In this document: positions 1-6,491 of the stretch, one piece after another | How the letters are laid out: each line of letters begins with the position of its first letter | Position numbering within the stretch: position 1 is the first letter of the stretch | NCBI GenBank assembly: GCA_028279995.1 | Contig: JANQMQ010000352.1 | Span: 1 to 8,267, forward strand | Source of the DNA: Candidatus Phaeomarinibacter sp. | Lineage (GTDB): Bacteria; Pseudomonadota; Alphaproteobacteria; CGMCC-115125 | DNA: 8,267 nt | Direction: 5' to 3' | Notes under the pieces: generated by a model | The model's database searches: none | The model's input: the letters and a program-made list of their open reading frames with translations, nothing else | What the model was told of the DNA's origin: nothing | Position numbers and translations under genes: made by a program

Positions 1-764
1 ACGGCAAAACAGGAAAAGCCAACAGTCTGAACTCTGTGGGATACCGCCTCATGATCTCTGCGCCAGCGGTGGCGTCCTCAGAACGCTTGACCCAGATACA
101 AACAGCCTGGGAGCAATTGCCTGCACCGGATGTGGAAGCCCGCACGGCAGAGGATCAGCGCCAGGCAAACGCAGCAGTGACCGAAGCTGCGAAAGAAATC
201 GAAGACGAAGCGCTCAGCGCTCAGCTGGAAGCTGCACGTCAAGGCTTTGAAAGAGTCAGTGCCGAACGCAACGAAACGCGCGATAGAGCAGTGCGTGCAC
301 TTGTCCGCACCGGCGCGATTTTCGCAAACAAAGTAAAGAGTGATGAGGTGCGTCTCGCGGCCGTTCAATCGGCCTTCGACTCGGCCAAGGAAGTTCACGA
401 CCGCATCATTCAACAGTACCGCGAGGCAGAGCGGAACAATGATTCAGAGCGTGCAGCAAAGATCAGTGACACGTTGGTGCGCGCAGACGAGCAGATCGAA
501 AAAATCGGGCAGAATTTGTCACGCCTTCAGACTGCCCGTGACCGCTCTGTCGCCTATTACGCCGACATCGTTGTATCGGTCGCCGCAGACTATTCGGTTC
601 AGGTAGTGGCGCCTCAGCTGGATGCATTGCGGGTCGAGTTTGATGTGAAAGACAGCAGTTATCTTGAGCCGTTCGCAGAGCTTTTTGTCGCTCATATGAG
701 CGAATACCGCCGCACTGGAAGTGCTGATACTGAAACTTGGCACCGTGCTTTGTCTGAACTCTGA
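1..764 (+). CDS. C-terminal part of an exported FGE/SUMF1-like protein with coiled-coil tail (5'-partial)
   Basis: The reading frame is open from base 3 to the TGA at 762-764, so the gene probably starts outside the window. A GTG at 36 and an ATG at 51 are possible starts, but neither has a Shine-Dalgarno sequence at proper spacing. The first visible residues include NSVGYRLMIS (from about base 30), which matches the usual ending of FGE-sulfatase/SUMF1 domains (N-x-x-G-[FY]-R-[LV]). I infer that the missing part carries such a domain, as in non-heme-iron-enzyme-like proteins of alphaproteobacteria. From about base 130 to 690 the protein is charged and rich in Ala, Glu, Gln and Arg with no Pro-rich breaks, typical of alpha-helical coiled coil. 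No membrane segment is visible. The gene is first of four closely spaced genes, 15 bases before the next start. That it is exported is inferred from its lipoprotein neighbours; the domain call rests on about 10 residues. Confidence 0.75.
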   Translation, partial: GKTGKANSLNSVGYRLMISAPAVASSERLTQIQTAWEQLPAPDVEARTAEDQRQANAAVTEAAKEIEDEALSAQLEAARQGFERVSAERNETRDRAVRALVRTGAIFANKVKSDEVRLAAVQSAFDSAKEVHDRIIQQYREAERNNDSERAAKISDTLVRADEQIEKIGQNLSRLQTARDRSVAYYADIVVSVAADYSVQVVAPQLDALRVEFDVKDSSYLEPFAELFVAHMSEYRRTGSADTETWHRALSEL

Positions 765-769
765 CTAGT

Positions 770-773
770 GAGG
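770..773 (+). promoter_or_regulatory. Shine-Dalgarno for the glycine-zipper lipoprotein
   Basis: GAGG lies 6 bases before the ATG at 780. This favours ATG 780 over the in-frame GTG 768 and ATG 774, which would overlap or abut the site. Confidence 0.6.
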
Positions 774-779
774 ATGCAG

Positions 780-1499
780 ATGTTTACTCGTGTGATTAGA
801 AAATGCGTTGTTGTATTGGTTGCCGGTTCCTTGGCCGGCGCATGTGCAAGCTCGGGCGGTGGAGGTTTTGGCTCTTCTTCCGCTCAATCTCAGGCGAATT
901 TGACCCCTGCAGAAAGACAAATGCAGGCCAGATCAGAATCATTCAACAGCACTATCTGGGAAGGTGTCGCCATAGGTGCCCTCGGGGGCGCTCTTCTCGG
1001 CGGATTGATTGGCGGGGACTGGGAGAGTGCCGCGTATGCTGCTGCCGGTGGTGCCGTTGCCGGCGGTCTGGCCGGCAACTATCTGGCCTCCAAACAGCGC
1101 CAGTATAGCACGAAAGAAGCTCAGCTTGATTCACTGATTGCCGATGCCCGCACAAAGAACCAGCAGGCAGGTGACCTCGTCGCAGCACTTGAAGAAGTTG
1201 TGGCTGAAGATCGACGCAAACTTGTGGCTGCCAATCAAAAGTATGAGCAGGGCCTCATTCAGCAAGCTGAGTATGAAAGCGAAGTGGAAGATGTACGGGA
1301 GAACTATGAGTATATCCAAAAGCAGATTGCTGAAGGCCGCAAGCAGCACCAGGTCTTTGCAGATGCGGGTGAGAGTTTCCGGACCGCAAACCCAACCGTG
1401 GATACTTCCGCCTATGACACTGAAGTGGAACAGCTTGGCCGAAAAATTGATCGTATGACCGAAGTCTCAGAACAAATCGCGGATCCGTCGCTTGGTTAG
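780..1499 (+). CDS. Glycine-zipper, coiled-coil lipoprotein
   Basis: Protein of 239 residues from ATG 780. The N-terminus is a lipoprotein signal peptide: basic residues R4, R7 and K8, a hydrophobic core, and a lipobox LAGAC with Cys22 as the predicted lipidated residue. Residue +2 is Ala, which by the enterobacterial Lol rule suggests the outer membrane. A Gly/Ser linker follows. Residues 62-78 carry glycines at 62, 66, 70, 74 and 78, an unbroken GxxxG series, and residues 91-99 carry another (91, 95, 99). The two helices fit a glycine-zipper hairpin that could insert in or pack on a membrane, as in 17-kDa-antigen-like and Gly-zipper proteins. From about residue 105 to the end the sequence is charged coiled coil. 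It is the second gene of the operon, with 15 bases before it and 30 after. The exact role is unknown; anchoring an envelope complex is an inference. Confidence 0.85.
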   Translation: MFTRVIRKCVVVLVAGSLAGACASSGGGGFGSSSAQSQANLTPAERQMQARSESFNSTIWEGVAIGALGGALLGGLIGGDWESAAYAAAGGAVAGGLAGNYLASKQRQYSTKEAQLDSLIADARTKNQQAGDLVAALEEVVAEDRRKLVAANQKYEQGLIQQAEYESEVEDVRENYEYIQKQIAEGRKQHQVFADAGESFRTANPTVDTSAYDTEVEQLGRKIDRMTEVSEQIADPSLG

Positions 1500-1529
1500 G
1501 TCAGCGCCTCAATACATGGAGATGATGAA

Positions 1530-2063
1530 ATGCCAAATCTTACAAGCTACGCCTTTGTAATATCCGTAGGCGTCCTAATGGCAGGCTGTGCCCAAAGTGG
1601 TGCGAACCCTGATCCGTCTCAGGGTGGATTCATCAGCGGCATACAAGGCACTGTCGGCGGTGGATATCAGCGTCGTATCGATGAAAGAGAGGACATGCTG
1701 GTCGGTGAGGAGACACAGCAGCAAGCCCTATTGGCCCGCGCCGAGAGTCTTCGTCAAGAGCGCGAACAGATTTCCTATGAACTGAACCGCGCTGAAACGC
1801 GGCTGGACAAAGTGTCCTCGCGCTTGTCTGCTTTGCGGGCTCAACTGAACAGTGAAAAAGGGCGCCAGAGCGAAGCTTGGCAGACGCTTCAGGAAGCGCA
1901 GGCCAAGCTCAAGGCAACAGAGAAGTCTTATCGTGTCGCTTCGAGCGAAGTTGCCTCACTTCCCGTCGCGGACTCACAGAAAAATGTGCGCAACATAAAC
2001 GATGATCTAGGGGAGCTTGAGGCTCTGGCGAGCATCGTGGATGAGCTGTCCGCCGGACTGTGA
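1530..2063 (+). CDS. Small coiled-coil lipoprotein with glycine-rich segment
   Basis: Protein of 177 residues. The ATG at 1530 is preceded by GGAG (1518-1521) at 8 bases spacing. The signal peptide ends in lipobox LMAGC with Cys20 as the predicted lipidation site; the next residues, Ala and Gln, give no inner-membrane retention signal. Residues 32-46 are glycine-rich (G32, G33, G37, G40, G43-G45) and lead into a charged stretch, RRIDEREDML, at 48-57. Residues about 60-130 are heptad-like coiled coil with Leu/Ala core and Glu/Gln/Arg flanks, and a second short helix closes the protein at 155-177. The architecture is a shorter copy of the upstream lipoprotein's, which suggests they act together, perhaps as hetero-oligomeric coiled coils. 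No enzymatic motif was seen and the function is not known. Confidence 0.85.
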   Translation: MPNLTSYAFVISVGVLMAGCAQSGANPDPSQGGFISGIQGTVGGGYQRRIDEREDMLVGEETQQQALLARAESLRQEREQISYELNRAETRLDKVSSRLSALRAQLNSEKGRQSEAWQTLQEAQAKLKATEKSYRVASSEVASLPVADSQKNVRNINDDLGELEALASIVDELSAGL

Positions 2064-2073
2064 GCAGTGGCCT

Positions 2074-2078
2074 GGGAG
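2074..2078 (+). promoter_or_regulatory. Shine-Dalgarno for the four-cysteine coiled-coil protein
   Basis: GGGAG sits 7 bases before ATG 2086 and 10 before ATG 2089. It supports a start just after the previous stop rather than the in-frame TTG at 2017, which would lie inside the preceding gene and in front of the signal peptide. Confidence 0.6.
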
Positions 2079-2085
2079 CTGCACC

Positions 2086-3525
2086 ATGATGCATTTGCCG
2101 TATCCAAGGCTCAGGTGGCAGATAACGGGGTTGATCGTCCTATTGATCCTGAATGTGCCGTTGGCAACGCCTGCGATGTCCAAAGATGTCGTCGAAGTCG
2201 AAACCTTCAACAGTGGAGGGATGCGGCTTTGGCTTGGGTGCAAGACAGTTGGTGATCTGCTTGTCGAGTGGGAAGCTTTTGGGAGCGCGCGCCGTCAATC
2301 ACCTATTCAAGTCACCTTATCTGATGGCAATGTTCACACGCTAAAGCACTCAGGAAGCGGGCGTTGCAACTTTACGGGCGGAAGGTGTGGGCAATTTGCG
2401 GGGGATTGGAATGCCATATTTAGAAGCATGGAACGCTCCCGTTGGATGTCATTTCGGCGGGACCGCGATCAAAAGACAATCATGCTTCAACCTGTTCATG
2501 AATCTGGCGTCGTTCAGTACTGCAGATATGGAGGGCCTCGACCTACTCCGTCAGTTGGTGAAGCAGATGCGATATCGTTAGACGACTTCCAAAGTGTTGA
2601 AGGCATGGTCTCCCAGTTGCGCACAGACTTGGTGATGGCAAATGAAGATATCAAAATCATCCGTGGTCAGATCAATGCTGTAAATGGAGTACTAACTAGC
2701 AGGATGACTCGCTTGGCCGAGCGACAGCAACGCAGCGGAAAGCAGTTTTGGGATGCCGGAGTTCAAGGCCTAAGTGACAATGTAAGGTCGGTTCTCGAGA
2801 TCACGGCAGCCGGGCGAGCGGTGTCGTCCGGAACAGAGTTGTCGATTTTAATTGAAGAGAAAGCTGATGCCGTGAAAGCCTTCGTTTCCAGAAGAGCACG
2901 GATTGCGCGTTTGGAGGCGTCAGCGCGTGACTTTGAAACCAGATCTCTGTCCATTCAGGGACAGGTTAAACTTTTGCGCAGCAAACTAGAACAGCCCCGG
3001 CTCAATAAGAAAGACTCAGATGAGCTGACACAGGAAGTTGCTGCGCTCGAGAAGCAAGTTCTGTTGCTAAAGCATGCAGCCTCCCAATTCACAGAATCTG
3101 CGGAAGCAGCAAGGGCCCATGCGCCCATGTCTGCGCAAAGAGCGTTGGAGTACATGGATCACGCGCAATCAGAGGCTGAGGAACTACAAGAAAACCTAAG
3201 TAAGTTCAGGGGCGCATTGGCCGACCTATCAGGTAACGGCTCTGTCGAGAGTGGGCCAGCAGGTGCCGCGGGGCGGAGTAGACCGACACAGGAAGATCTG
3301 AAGAATTGGTCCACATCTTTGTGGGATGCGGGCGTGCTTTTAGGCAGGTCTACAAAAGAGCTTTTGGCAATTCAAGAGGAAGAGGAATATCTGCGTGGGC
3401 TTGGCCAGCAAGTCTCGTCGCTCTATCAAAAACTCTCCGCCAAAGTAGCGGAGCGGGACAGCATCCAGATTCAACTAAACGCTCACCTAGCTGAATTTGG
3501 TGACGTGCTGGCGCGTGCGGAATGA
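2086..3525 (+). CDS. Secreted protein with four-cysteine head and long coiled-coil tail
   Basis: Protein of 479 residues from ATG 2086. The N-terminus is a Sec signal peptide: R8 and R10, a hydrophobic core at about 13-26, and probable signal peptidase I cleavage after Ala30 (TPA). There is no lipobox, so a soluble periplasmic or secreted protein is expected. Residues about 35-160 look globular, with several Trp and Gly and Cys at 52, 94, 101 and 146. I noticed no other cysteines, so two disulfides confined to this head are plausible. From about 165 to the end the protein is charged and helical with several coiled-coil stretches, broken near 383-395 by a Gly/Ser/Pro linker. The motif WDAGV occurs twice (Trp222 and Trp413), each followed by a similar helix, suggesting an internal duplication. 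It is the last gene of the operon, 22 bases after the previous stop. I do not recognise the family; a structural or scaffold role is inferred. Confidence 0.85.
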   Translation: MMHLPYPRLRWQITGLIVLLILNVPLATPAMSKDVVEVETFNSGGMRLWLGCKTVGDLLVEWEAFGSARRQSPIQVTLSDGNVHTLKHSGSGRCNFTGGRCGQFAGDWNAIFRSMERSRWMSFRRDRDQKTIMLQPVHESGVVQYCRYGGPRPTPSVGEADAISLDDFQSVEGMVSQLRTDLVMANEDIKIIRGQINAVNGVLTSRMTRLAERQQRSGKQFWDAGVQGLSDNVRSVLEITAAGRAVSSGTELSILIEEKADAVKAFVSRRARIARLEASARDFETRSLSIQGQVKLLRSKLEQPRLNKKDSDELTQEVAALEKQVLLLKHAASQFTESAEAARAHAPMSAQRALEYMDHAQSEAEELQENLSKFRGALADLSGNGSVESGPAGAAGRSRPTQEDLKNWSTSLWDAGVLLGRSTKELLAIQEEEEYLRGLGQQVSSLYQKLSAKVAERDSIQIQLNAHLAEFGDVLARAE

Positions 3526-3593
3526 AGATGGTGGCATAGGTGCGTGAAAACCACGTGTGTTTTGTCCAACCTCAATCATCTCGGACTGCGGTG

Positions 3594-3615
3594 TAGCCTG
3601 CGATGGCGCAGGCTA
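3594..3615 (+). terminator. Probable transcription terminator hairpin of the envelope operon
   Basis: TAGCCTGCG and CGCAGGCTA form a perfect 9-bp stem around the loop ATGG, 68 bases after the stop of the last operon gene. Only a short, imperfect T-containing stretch (TTGACGTCTT) follows, so it is either a weak intrinsic terminator or a transcript-end-stabilising hairpin. Confidence 0.5.
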
Positions 3616-3762
3616 TTGACGTCTTGCAATCTAAAGCAGTTTCAATGGCTTGGGAGTGTCAGAGTTTCCTCCGAAGGCAATAGTTCGTCCGGTCCATGCA
3701 TTCATGATGAGGCCTTGGTCCGAGACCTCGTCAACGCGAGGCCAATAAGGTGTCAGGCAAGG

Positions 3763-4167
3763 CTAGACCTGCAAGGCATCTCGCATATTGACTGCTGCAG
3801 TGTCTTTGGTGCGTAGCTGCGGATCCGGGTTAACCCAGTCAATGTCATAGCCCCAGCTTCTTACGGTGCGTATGTGTATTCCTGCAGCAGCTACCTTGGG
3901 TCTTGACCTGCAAATAAGGACCTGCAGCCCTTTCGGGTCGGGAGGATTGTCTCGACCCCAATAGACAAGCTCGTAAAGGCGCTCCTTGGAGATGGGAGAA
4001 TGCCGGAGCAAAGTTGATACTATACGCCATTCGCCCTTCGTCAGCCCGAACTGCGGTGCCACGTCTGGCAAGAGCAACTCACGAAGTTGTCGATTTTCCT
4101 CACGTAGTATCTCAGCTGTCTCGGTGAGATTTGCAATCTCGTCCCTTTCAGTAGGTGTACAGATCAT
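3763..4167 (-). CDS. Orphan winged-helix DNA-binding protein (OmpR/PhoB C-terminal type)
   Basis: Protein of 134 residues. The ATG (complement of 4165-4167) follows GAAGGG (complement of 4176-4181) at 8 bases spacing. Residues 7-33 form a short Leu/Glu-rich coiled coil, probably for dimerisation. Residues 42-111 fit the winged-helix domain of OmpR/PhoB-type regulators: LTKGEWRIVSTLL (42-54), a PDPKGLQVLICR helix (76-87), then GIHIRTVRSWGY (96-107), which is the wing hairpin with its usual hydrophobic-R-T-V and G-Y ending. There is no receiver domain, so this is not a complete response regulator. Short proteins with coiled coil plus this domain are common in alphaproteobacterial genomes and prophages. 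The recognition helix reads RSRPK (87-91) where relatives usually have an RLRRK-like sequence. The gene faces the envelope operon tail to tail; its target is unknown. Confidence 0.8.
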   Translation of the reverse strand: MICTPTERDEIANLTETAEILREENRQLRELLLPDVAPQFGLTKGEWRIVSTLLRHSPISKERLYELVYWGRDNPPDPKGLQVLICRSRPKVAAAGIHIRTVRSWGYDIDWVNPDPQLRTKDTAAVNMRDALQV

Positions 4168-4404
4168 CGTGCCAACCCTTCTAGTCAGGTACGTGATCCA
4201 GTTACCTACGACCGTTTGCGGAGTTCATCGATAGAAAGTCGATTCATATGGGATACAGCGCCCCGCAAAAGGTCCATTTTGGGCACAGTTGAGTGATTGC
4301 TCTCTCGTAGCGTTGGAAGTTGTTTTTCGTGTGATCTCTGCGTTCATGATTGAGCAAGTTATGTGGGCTCGCCCTCTTACCTGTAGGGACACCGATGGCT
4401 CGAT

Positions 4405-4421
4405 CCTCTAGTCGCTAGAGG
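4405..4421. repeat. Small perfect inverted repeat (7-bp stem, 3-base loop)
   Basis: CCTCTAG, loop TCG, CTAGAGG. There is no T-run on either side, so it is not an obvious terminator. It could be a protein-binding palindrome; chance is also possible. Confidence 0.45.
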
Positions 4422-4938
4422 TGTCTCCATAGCTGAACCCGCAGCCTTGTTTGGGGGGGCACTTATTTCGAAGGGGTTGGTCCAAATCGGAAGCAGTTCG
4501 CCTGGCCAGCAGACACAGTTGGACGTTAGATCAAGCAATGAACGTCGCTCTAGGCATAATAACAATCCTTACTTTGGTGCTGGGAATAGCATCCTTGACC
4601 ATCTCGATGAACTCGGATGAGAGCATAAGTTCAGGTCACACGATGATTCCGATTGTTGAATTTGTTGACGATCTGAGGCCAGGACAAGATTGATTTTGGG
4701 TGGTTGTTCTCCAGCAGCTCCACGCTTGATGGTCGACAACCAGACGAGCTCTGAAGTGCCTCTTTCAGACGCTGTGCATTACCAGCCGGTTTATTCTTTG
4801 AATGAAAGCAACTGGTGGATACGCCAGCCTTTGACGCGGGTTCGTCTCACGGTTGCCAAACCTGTTCGCTTGTCGACAGCACACAGAAACGCCTTGCACC
4901 GTTTTCGATAGCTCGTCGATAACTGCCAAACAACAGCT

Positions 4939-4963
4939 GCTTTCAACGGGCACCGCTGAAAGC
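4939..4963. repeat. Hairpin with 7-bp outer and 3-bp inner stem
   Basis: GCTTTCA pairs with TGAAAGC; after one A-C mismatch, CGG pairs with CCG around a GCA loop. It stands alone in non-coding DNA. Neither strand has a T-tract right after it, so a terminator role is weakly supported; a REP-like element or remnant is an alternative. Confidence 0.5.
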
Positions 4964-5066
4964 CTAAACTTGCCGATTTTCTAGGAATGAACAAACTTCA
5001 ATATGATCATCTTATGCGTGGTCGCGGCGCCCAATAGATCGATCGCGAATGTGGTAGGGCAGGTGC

Positions 5067-5345
5067 ATGTCACGCGTCACAGCTGACAGCGATCAGGCCG
5101 ACTGCAATTCTCCCGAAAGCCAACCGCCCCAACGTGTTGGTATTTTCGTTGGTATGTTCAATCCATATGGCGAAAAATGGCATGAAAAACATAGGTTTGT
5201 GGAGCTGTTTGATGCCGCCCCTGGCACCATTCAATCCTTGATCACTCCCATTTCTCACAGACCGACCGCGACAACTTTAATTCGTCACGTATCGCGTATG
5301 TTTTCAGGACTGCATTTGGTGGCAACAAGCCGTCAGGAAAGGTAG
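5067..5345 (+). CDS. Doubtful small hypothetical protein
   Basis: An open frame of 92 residues starts at ATG 5067, with AGGG (5056-5059) 7 bases upstream, and ends 39 bases before the siderophore reductase start. No family, signal peptide or membrane segment is recognised. Its codon third positions look balanced rather than GC-biased as in the reductase, which speaks against a real gene. It is kept only because of its plausible ribosome site and because nothing else occupies the stretch. Confidence 0.22.
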   Translation: MSRVTADSDQADCNSPESQPPQRVGIFVGMFNPYGEKWHEKHRFVELFDAAPGTIQSLITPISHRPTATTLIRHVSRMFSGLHLVATSRQER

Positions 5346-5347
5346 TA

Positions 5348-5382
5348 TTGGCCAACGCTAAAATCATGTGAGCATTGGCCAA
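5348..5382. promoter_or_regulatory. Inverted repeat of two TTGGCCAA octamers before the siderophore reductase
   Basis: The arms TTGGCCAACGCT (5348-5359) and AGCATTGGCCAA (5371-5382) match as inverted repeats at 11 of 12 positions, with an 11-base spacer. Each arm contains the self-complementary octamer TTGGCCAA, so the site can be read as two palindromes 27 bases apart or as one large hairpin. It ends 2 bases before the ATG at 5385 and covers the place where a Shine-Dalgarno sequence would be. A role as operator or translation-controlling hairpin is inferred; it does not resemble a classical Fur box. Confidence 0.5.
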
Positions 5383-5384
5383 AA

Positions 5385-6476
5385 ATGACAGACGGGCAGG
5401 TTGCCGGTGAACCTCTCCGGGCGGTAGGGCGAGCCAGGATCGATGATCCGAAAACTGCTTTCAGTAAGCTGAATACGCACATCCTTGAACATGGTGTTGA
5501 AGCGCATGCCCAGAGTGATAGCCGCATCGAGTATCGGTTTGGCGAGCAGGCGATCATCCTGTCTCATGATCCAGCGCGCCTGATTGTCGAGCTTGAGGGC
5601 CCGTCTGAAGGGGCGATGGTTTTTCTACGCCAGGCGGCTGCCGAGCACTTTGCCGAACTGGTGGCTGAAACGGGCGCTGATCTCATCATGGAGTGGGATG
5701 AAGGGGCTGGCGAGCGCGGCCTGCCGCCCAATTTTCAGGAAATCCGTTTTCAGTCACTCCAGCGCCTTGCCCCCGACATGGCACGTCTGACATTTGAGGT
5801 CGATGATATCGACGCTCTGCAGGGGCGCGAGATCCACTTCCGCGTCTTCATTCCCACGTCGCCGCATCGTGAGCCGGTGTGGCCGGTGCTTGAACCAAGC
5901 GGGCTGTTGTCCATGCCCGATGGGGAAGATGAACTCGAGATCCGGTACTACACCGTGCGCGCGGTCAACACCGACAATGGCACGTTTGATATGGACATTG
6001 TTCTTCACGGCGAGGGAGCGATGACCCGTTGGGTGGATCAGGTGAAGCCGGGCGCGCGGCTGGGTATCATGGGTCCGGCAGGAGGGTTTTTACCGCCTGC
6101 GGCGGACTTCATGCTGATCGGCGGTGATATGACAGCGCTCCCAGCTCTGTCGCGCATGCTCGAAGAGATGCCCGATGACAGTCGCGGCCGTGCGGTGCTG
6201 TGTATACCCGAAGGGTTATCTGAAAAGCCCTACTCTCGTGCCCCTGACGGCATGACAGTTGATGTGCTTGAAGGTGTGCAGGGTCAGCGAGAGCTTGAAG
6301 CCCGCATCAAATCTGTGGCGGTTCCGAAGGATGCAAAAATATCGGCATGGTTTGCGGGAGAGTTTGATCAGGCACAAGCCATGCGGAAATACTTCAAGGG
6401 CACACTTGGATTGAAGAAGGACGGCCAGCTCTCAACCGCTTACTGGCGGCGGGGCGTTGCCGGTAATGAAGATTGA
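5385..6476 (+). CDS. DUF2218 - siderophore-interacting protein (FAD-dependent ferric-siderophore reductase)
   Basis: Protein of 363 residues, cytoplasmic, with no signal peptide. Residues about 10-100 match DUF2218, a small domain often fused to or encoded beside siderophore-interacting proteins. Residues about 118-235 are the FAD-binding beta-barrel: R187-Y-Y-T-V-R192 is the family's FAD-binding motif, and H208-G-E-G precedes the helix typical of the group. Residues about 236-357 are the C-terminal SIP/NAD(P)H-binding domain with GGDMTALPAL (246-255) and the end motif YWRRG (353-357). ViuB/YqjH-type members use NAD(P)H to reduce Fe(III) bound to a siderophore and release Fe(II). ATG 5385 is the first start giving a complete DUF2218, though its Shine-Dalgarno sequence is poor and an inverted repeat lies directly upstream. 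The gene converges on the TetR gene with 15 bases between stops. The siderophore cannot be told from sequence. Confidence 0.93.
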   Translation: MTDGQVAGEPLRAVGRARIDDPKTAFSKLNTHILEHGVEAHAQSDSRIEYRFGEQAIILSHDPARLIVELEGPSEGAMVFLRQAAAEHFAELVAETGADLIMEWDEGAGERGLPPNFQEIRFQSLQRLAPDMARLTFEVDDIDALQGREIHFRVFIPTSPHREPVWPVLEPSGLLSMPDGEDELEIRYYTVRAVNTDNGTFDMDIVLHGEGAMTRWVDQVKPGARLGIMGPAGGFLPPAADFMLIGGDMTALPALSRMLEEMPDDSRGRAVLCIPEGLSEKPYSRAPDGMTVDVLEGVQGQRELEARIKSVAVPKDAKISAWFAGEFDQAQAMRKYFKGTLGLKKDGQLSTAYWRRGVAGNED

Positions 6477-6491
6477 GCGCGCGATCCAGCT

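Larger units (their letters stand above)
4185..5066. other. Gene-poor stretch without a convincing gene
   Basis: I find no protein family, RNA gene or insertion sequence here. Base composition is lower in GC than the genes to the right (hand count: 27 of 60 G+C at 4561-4620, against 41 of 60 at 6001-6060). Several short frames overlap and contradict each other. One + frame open from 4387 to 4620 lacks a good start codon. Another, from ATG 4538 to the stop at 4693, would give 51 residues with one hydrophobic helix but no Shine-Dalgarno sequence. Two compact hairpins are present (4405-4421 and 4939-4963). The part next to 4185 must hold the promoter of the winged-helix gene, but no clear -35/-10 pair stands out. 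It may be decayed coding DNA or regulatory sequence. Confidence 0.5.

Noticed and set aside
2017..2085. Upstream TTG start for the four-cysteine protein
   Set aside because: It would overlap the preceding gene by 47 bases and put 23 residues before a clear signal peptide; ATG 2086 has a good Shine-Dalgarno sequence.
3547..3563. Palindrome-like AAAAC...GTTTT around CACGTG after the operon
   Set aside because: The stem is only 5 AT-rich pairs with a mismatch-prone centre and no T-run placed to act as terminator; the hairpin at 3594-3615 is stronger.
3630..3762. Possible transposase tail or attachment site next to the winged-helix gene
   Set aside because: I looked for terminal repeats, DDE/integrase motifs and a tRNA end and found none that could be supported.
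3544..3816. Open frame of 90 residues on the + strand starting with GTG
   Set aside because: It spans the probable operon terminator, has no ribosome site, overlaps the well-supported winged-helix gene on the opposite strand, and has no recognisable family.
4690..4911. Possible 73-residue frame beginning with TTG and containing a lipobox-like GGC
   Set aside because: There is no hydrophobic core before the Cys, no ribosome site and no family similarity.
4987..5037. Sixteen-codon frame (MNKLQYDH...) as a leader peptide
   Set aside because: There is no run of a regulatory amino acid, no attenuator-like hairpins after it, and no gene close behind.
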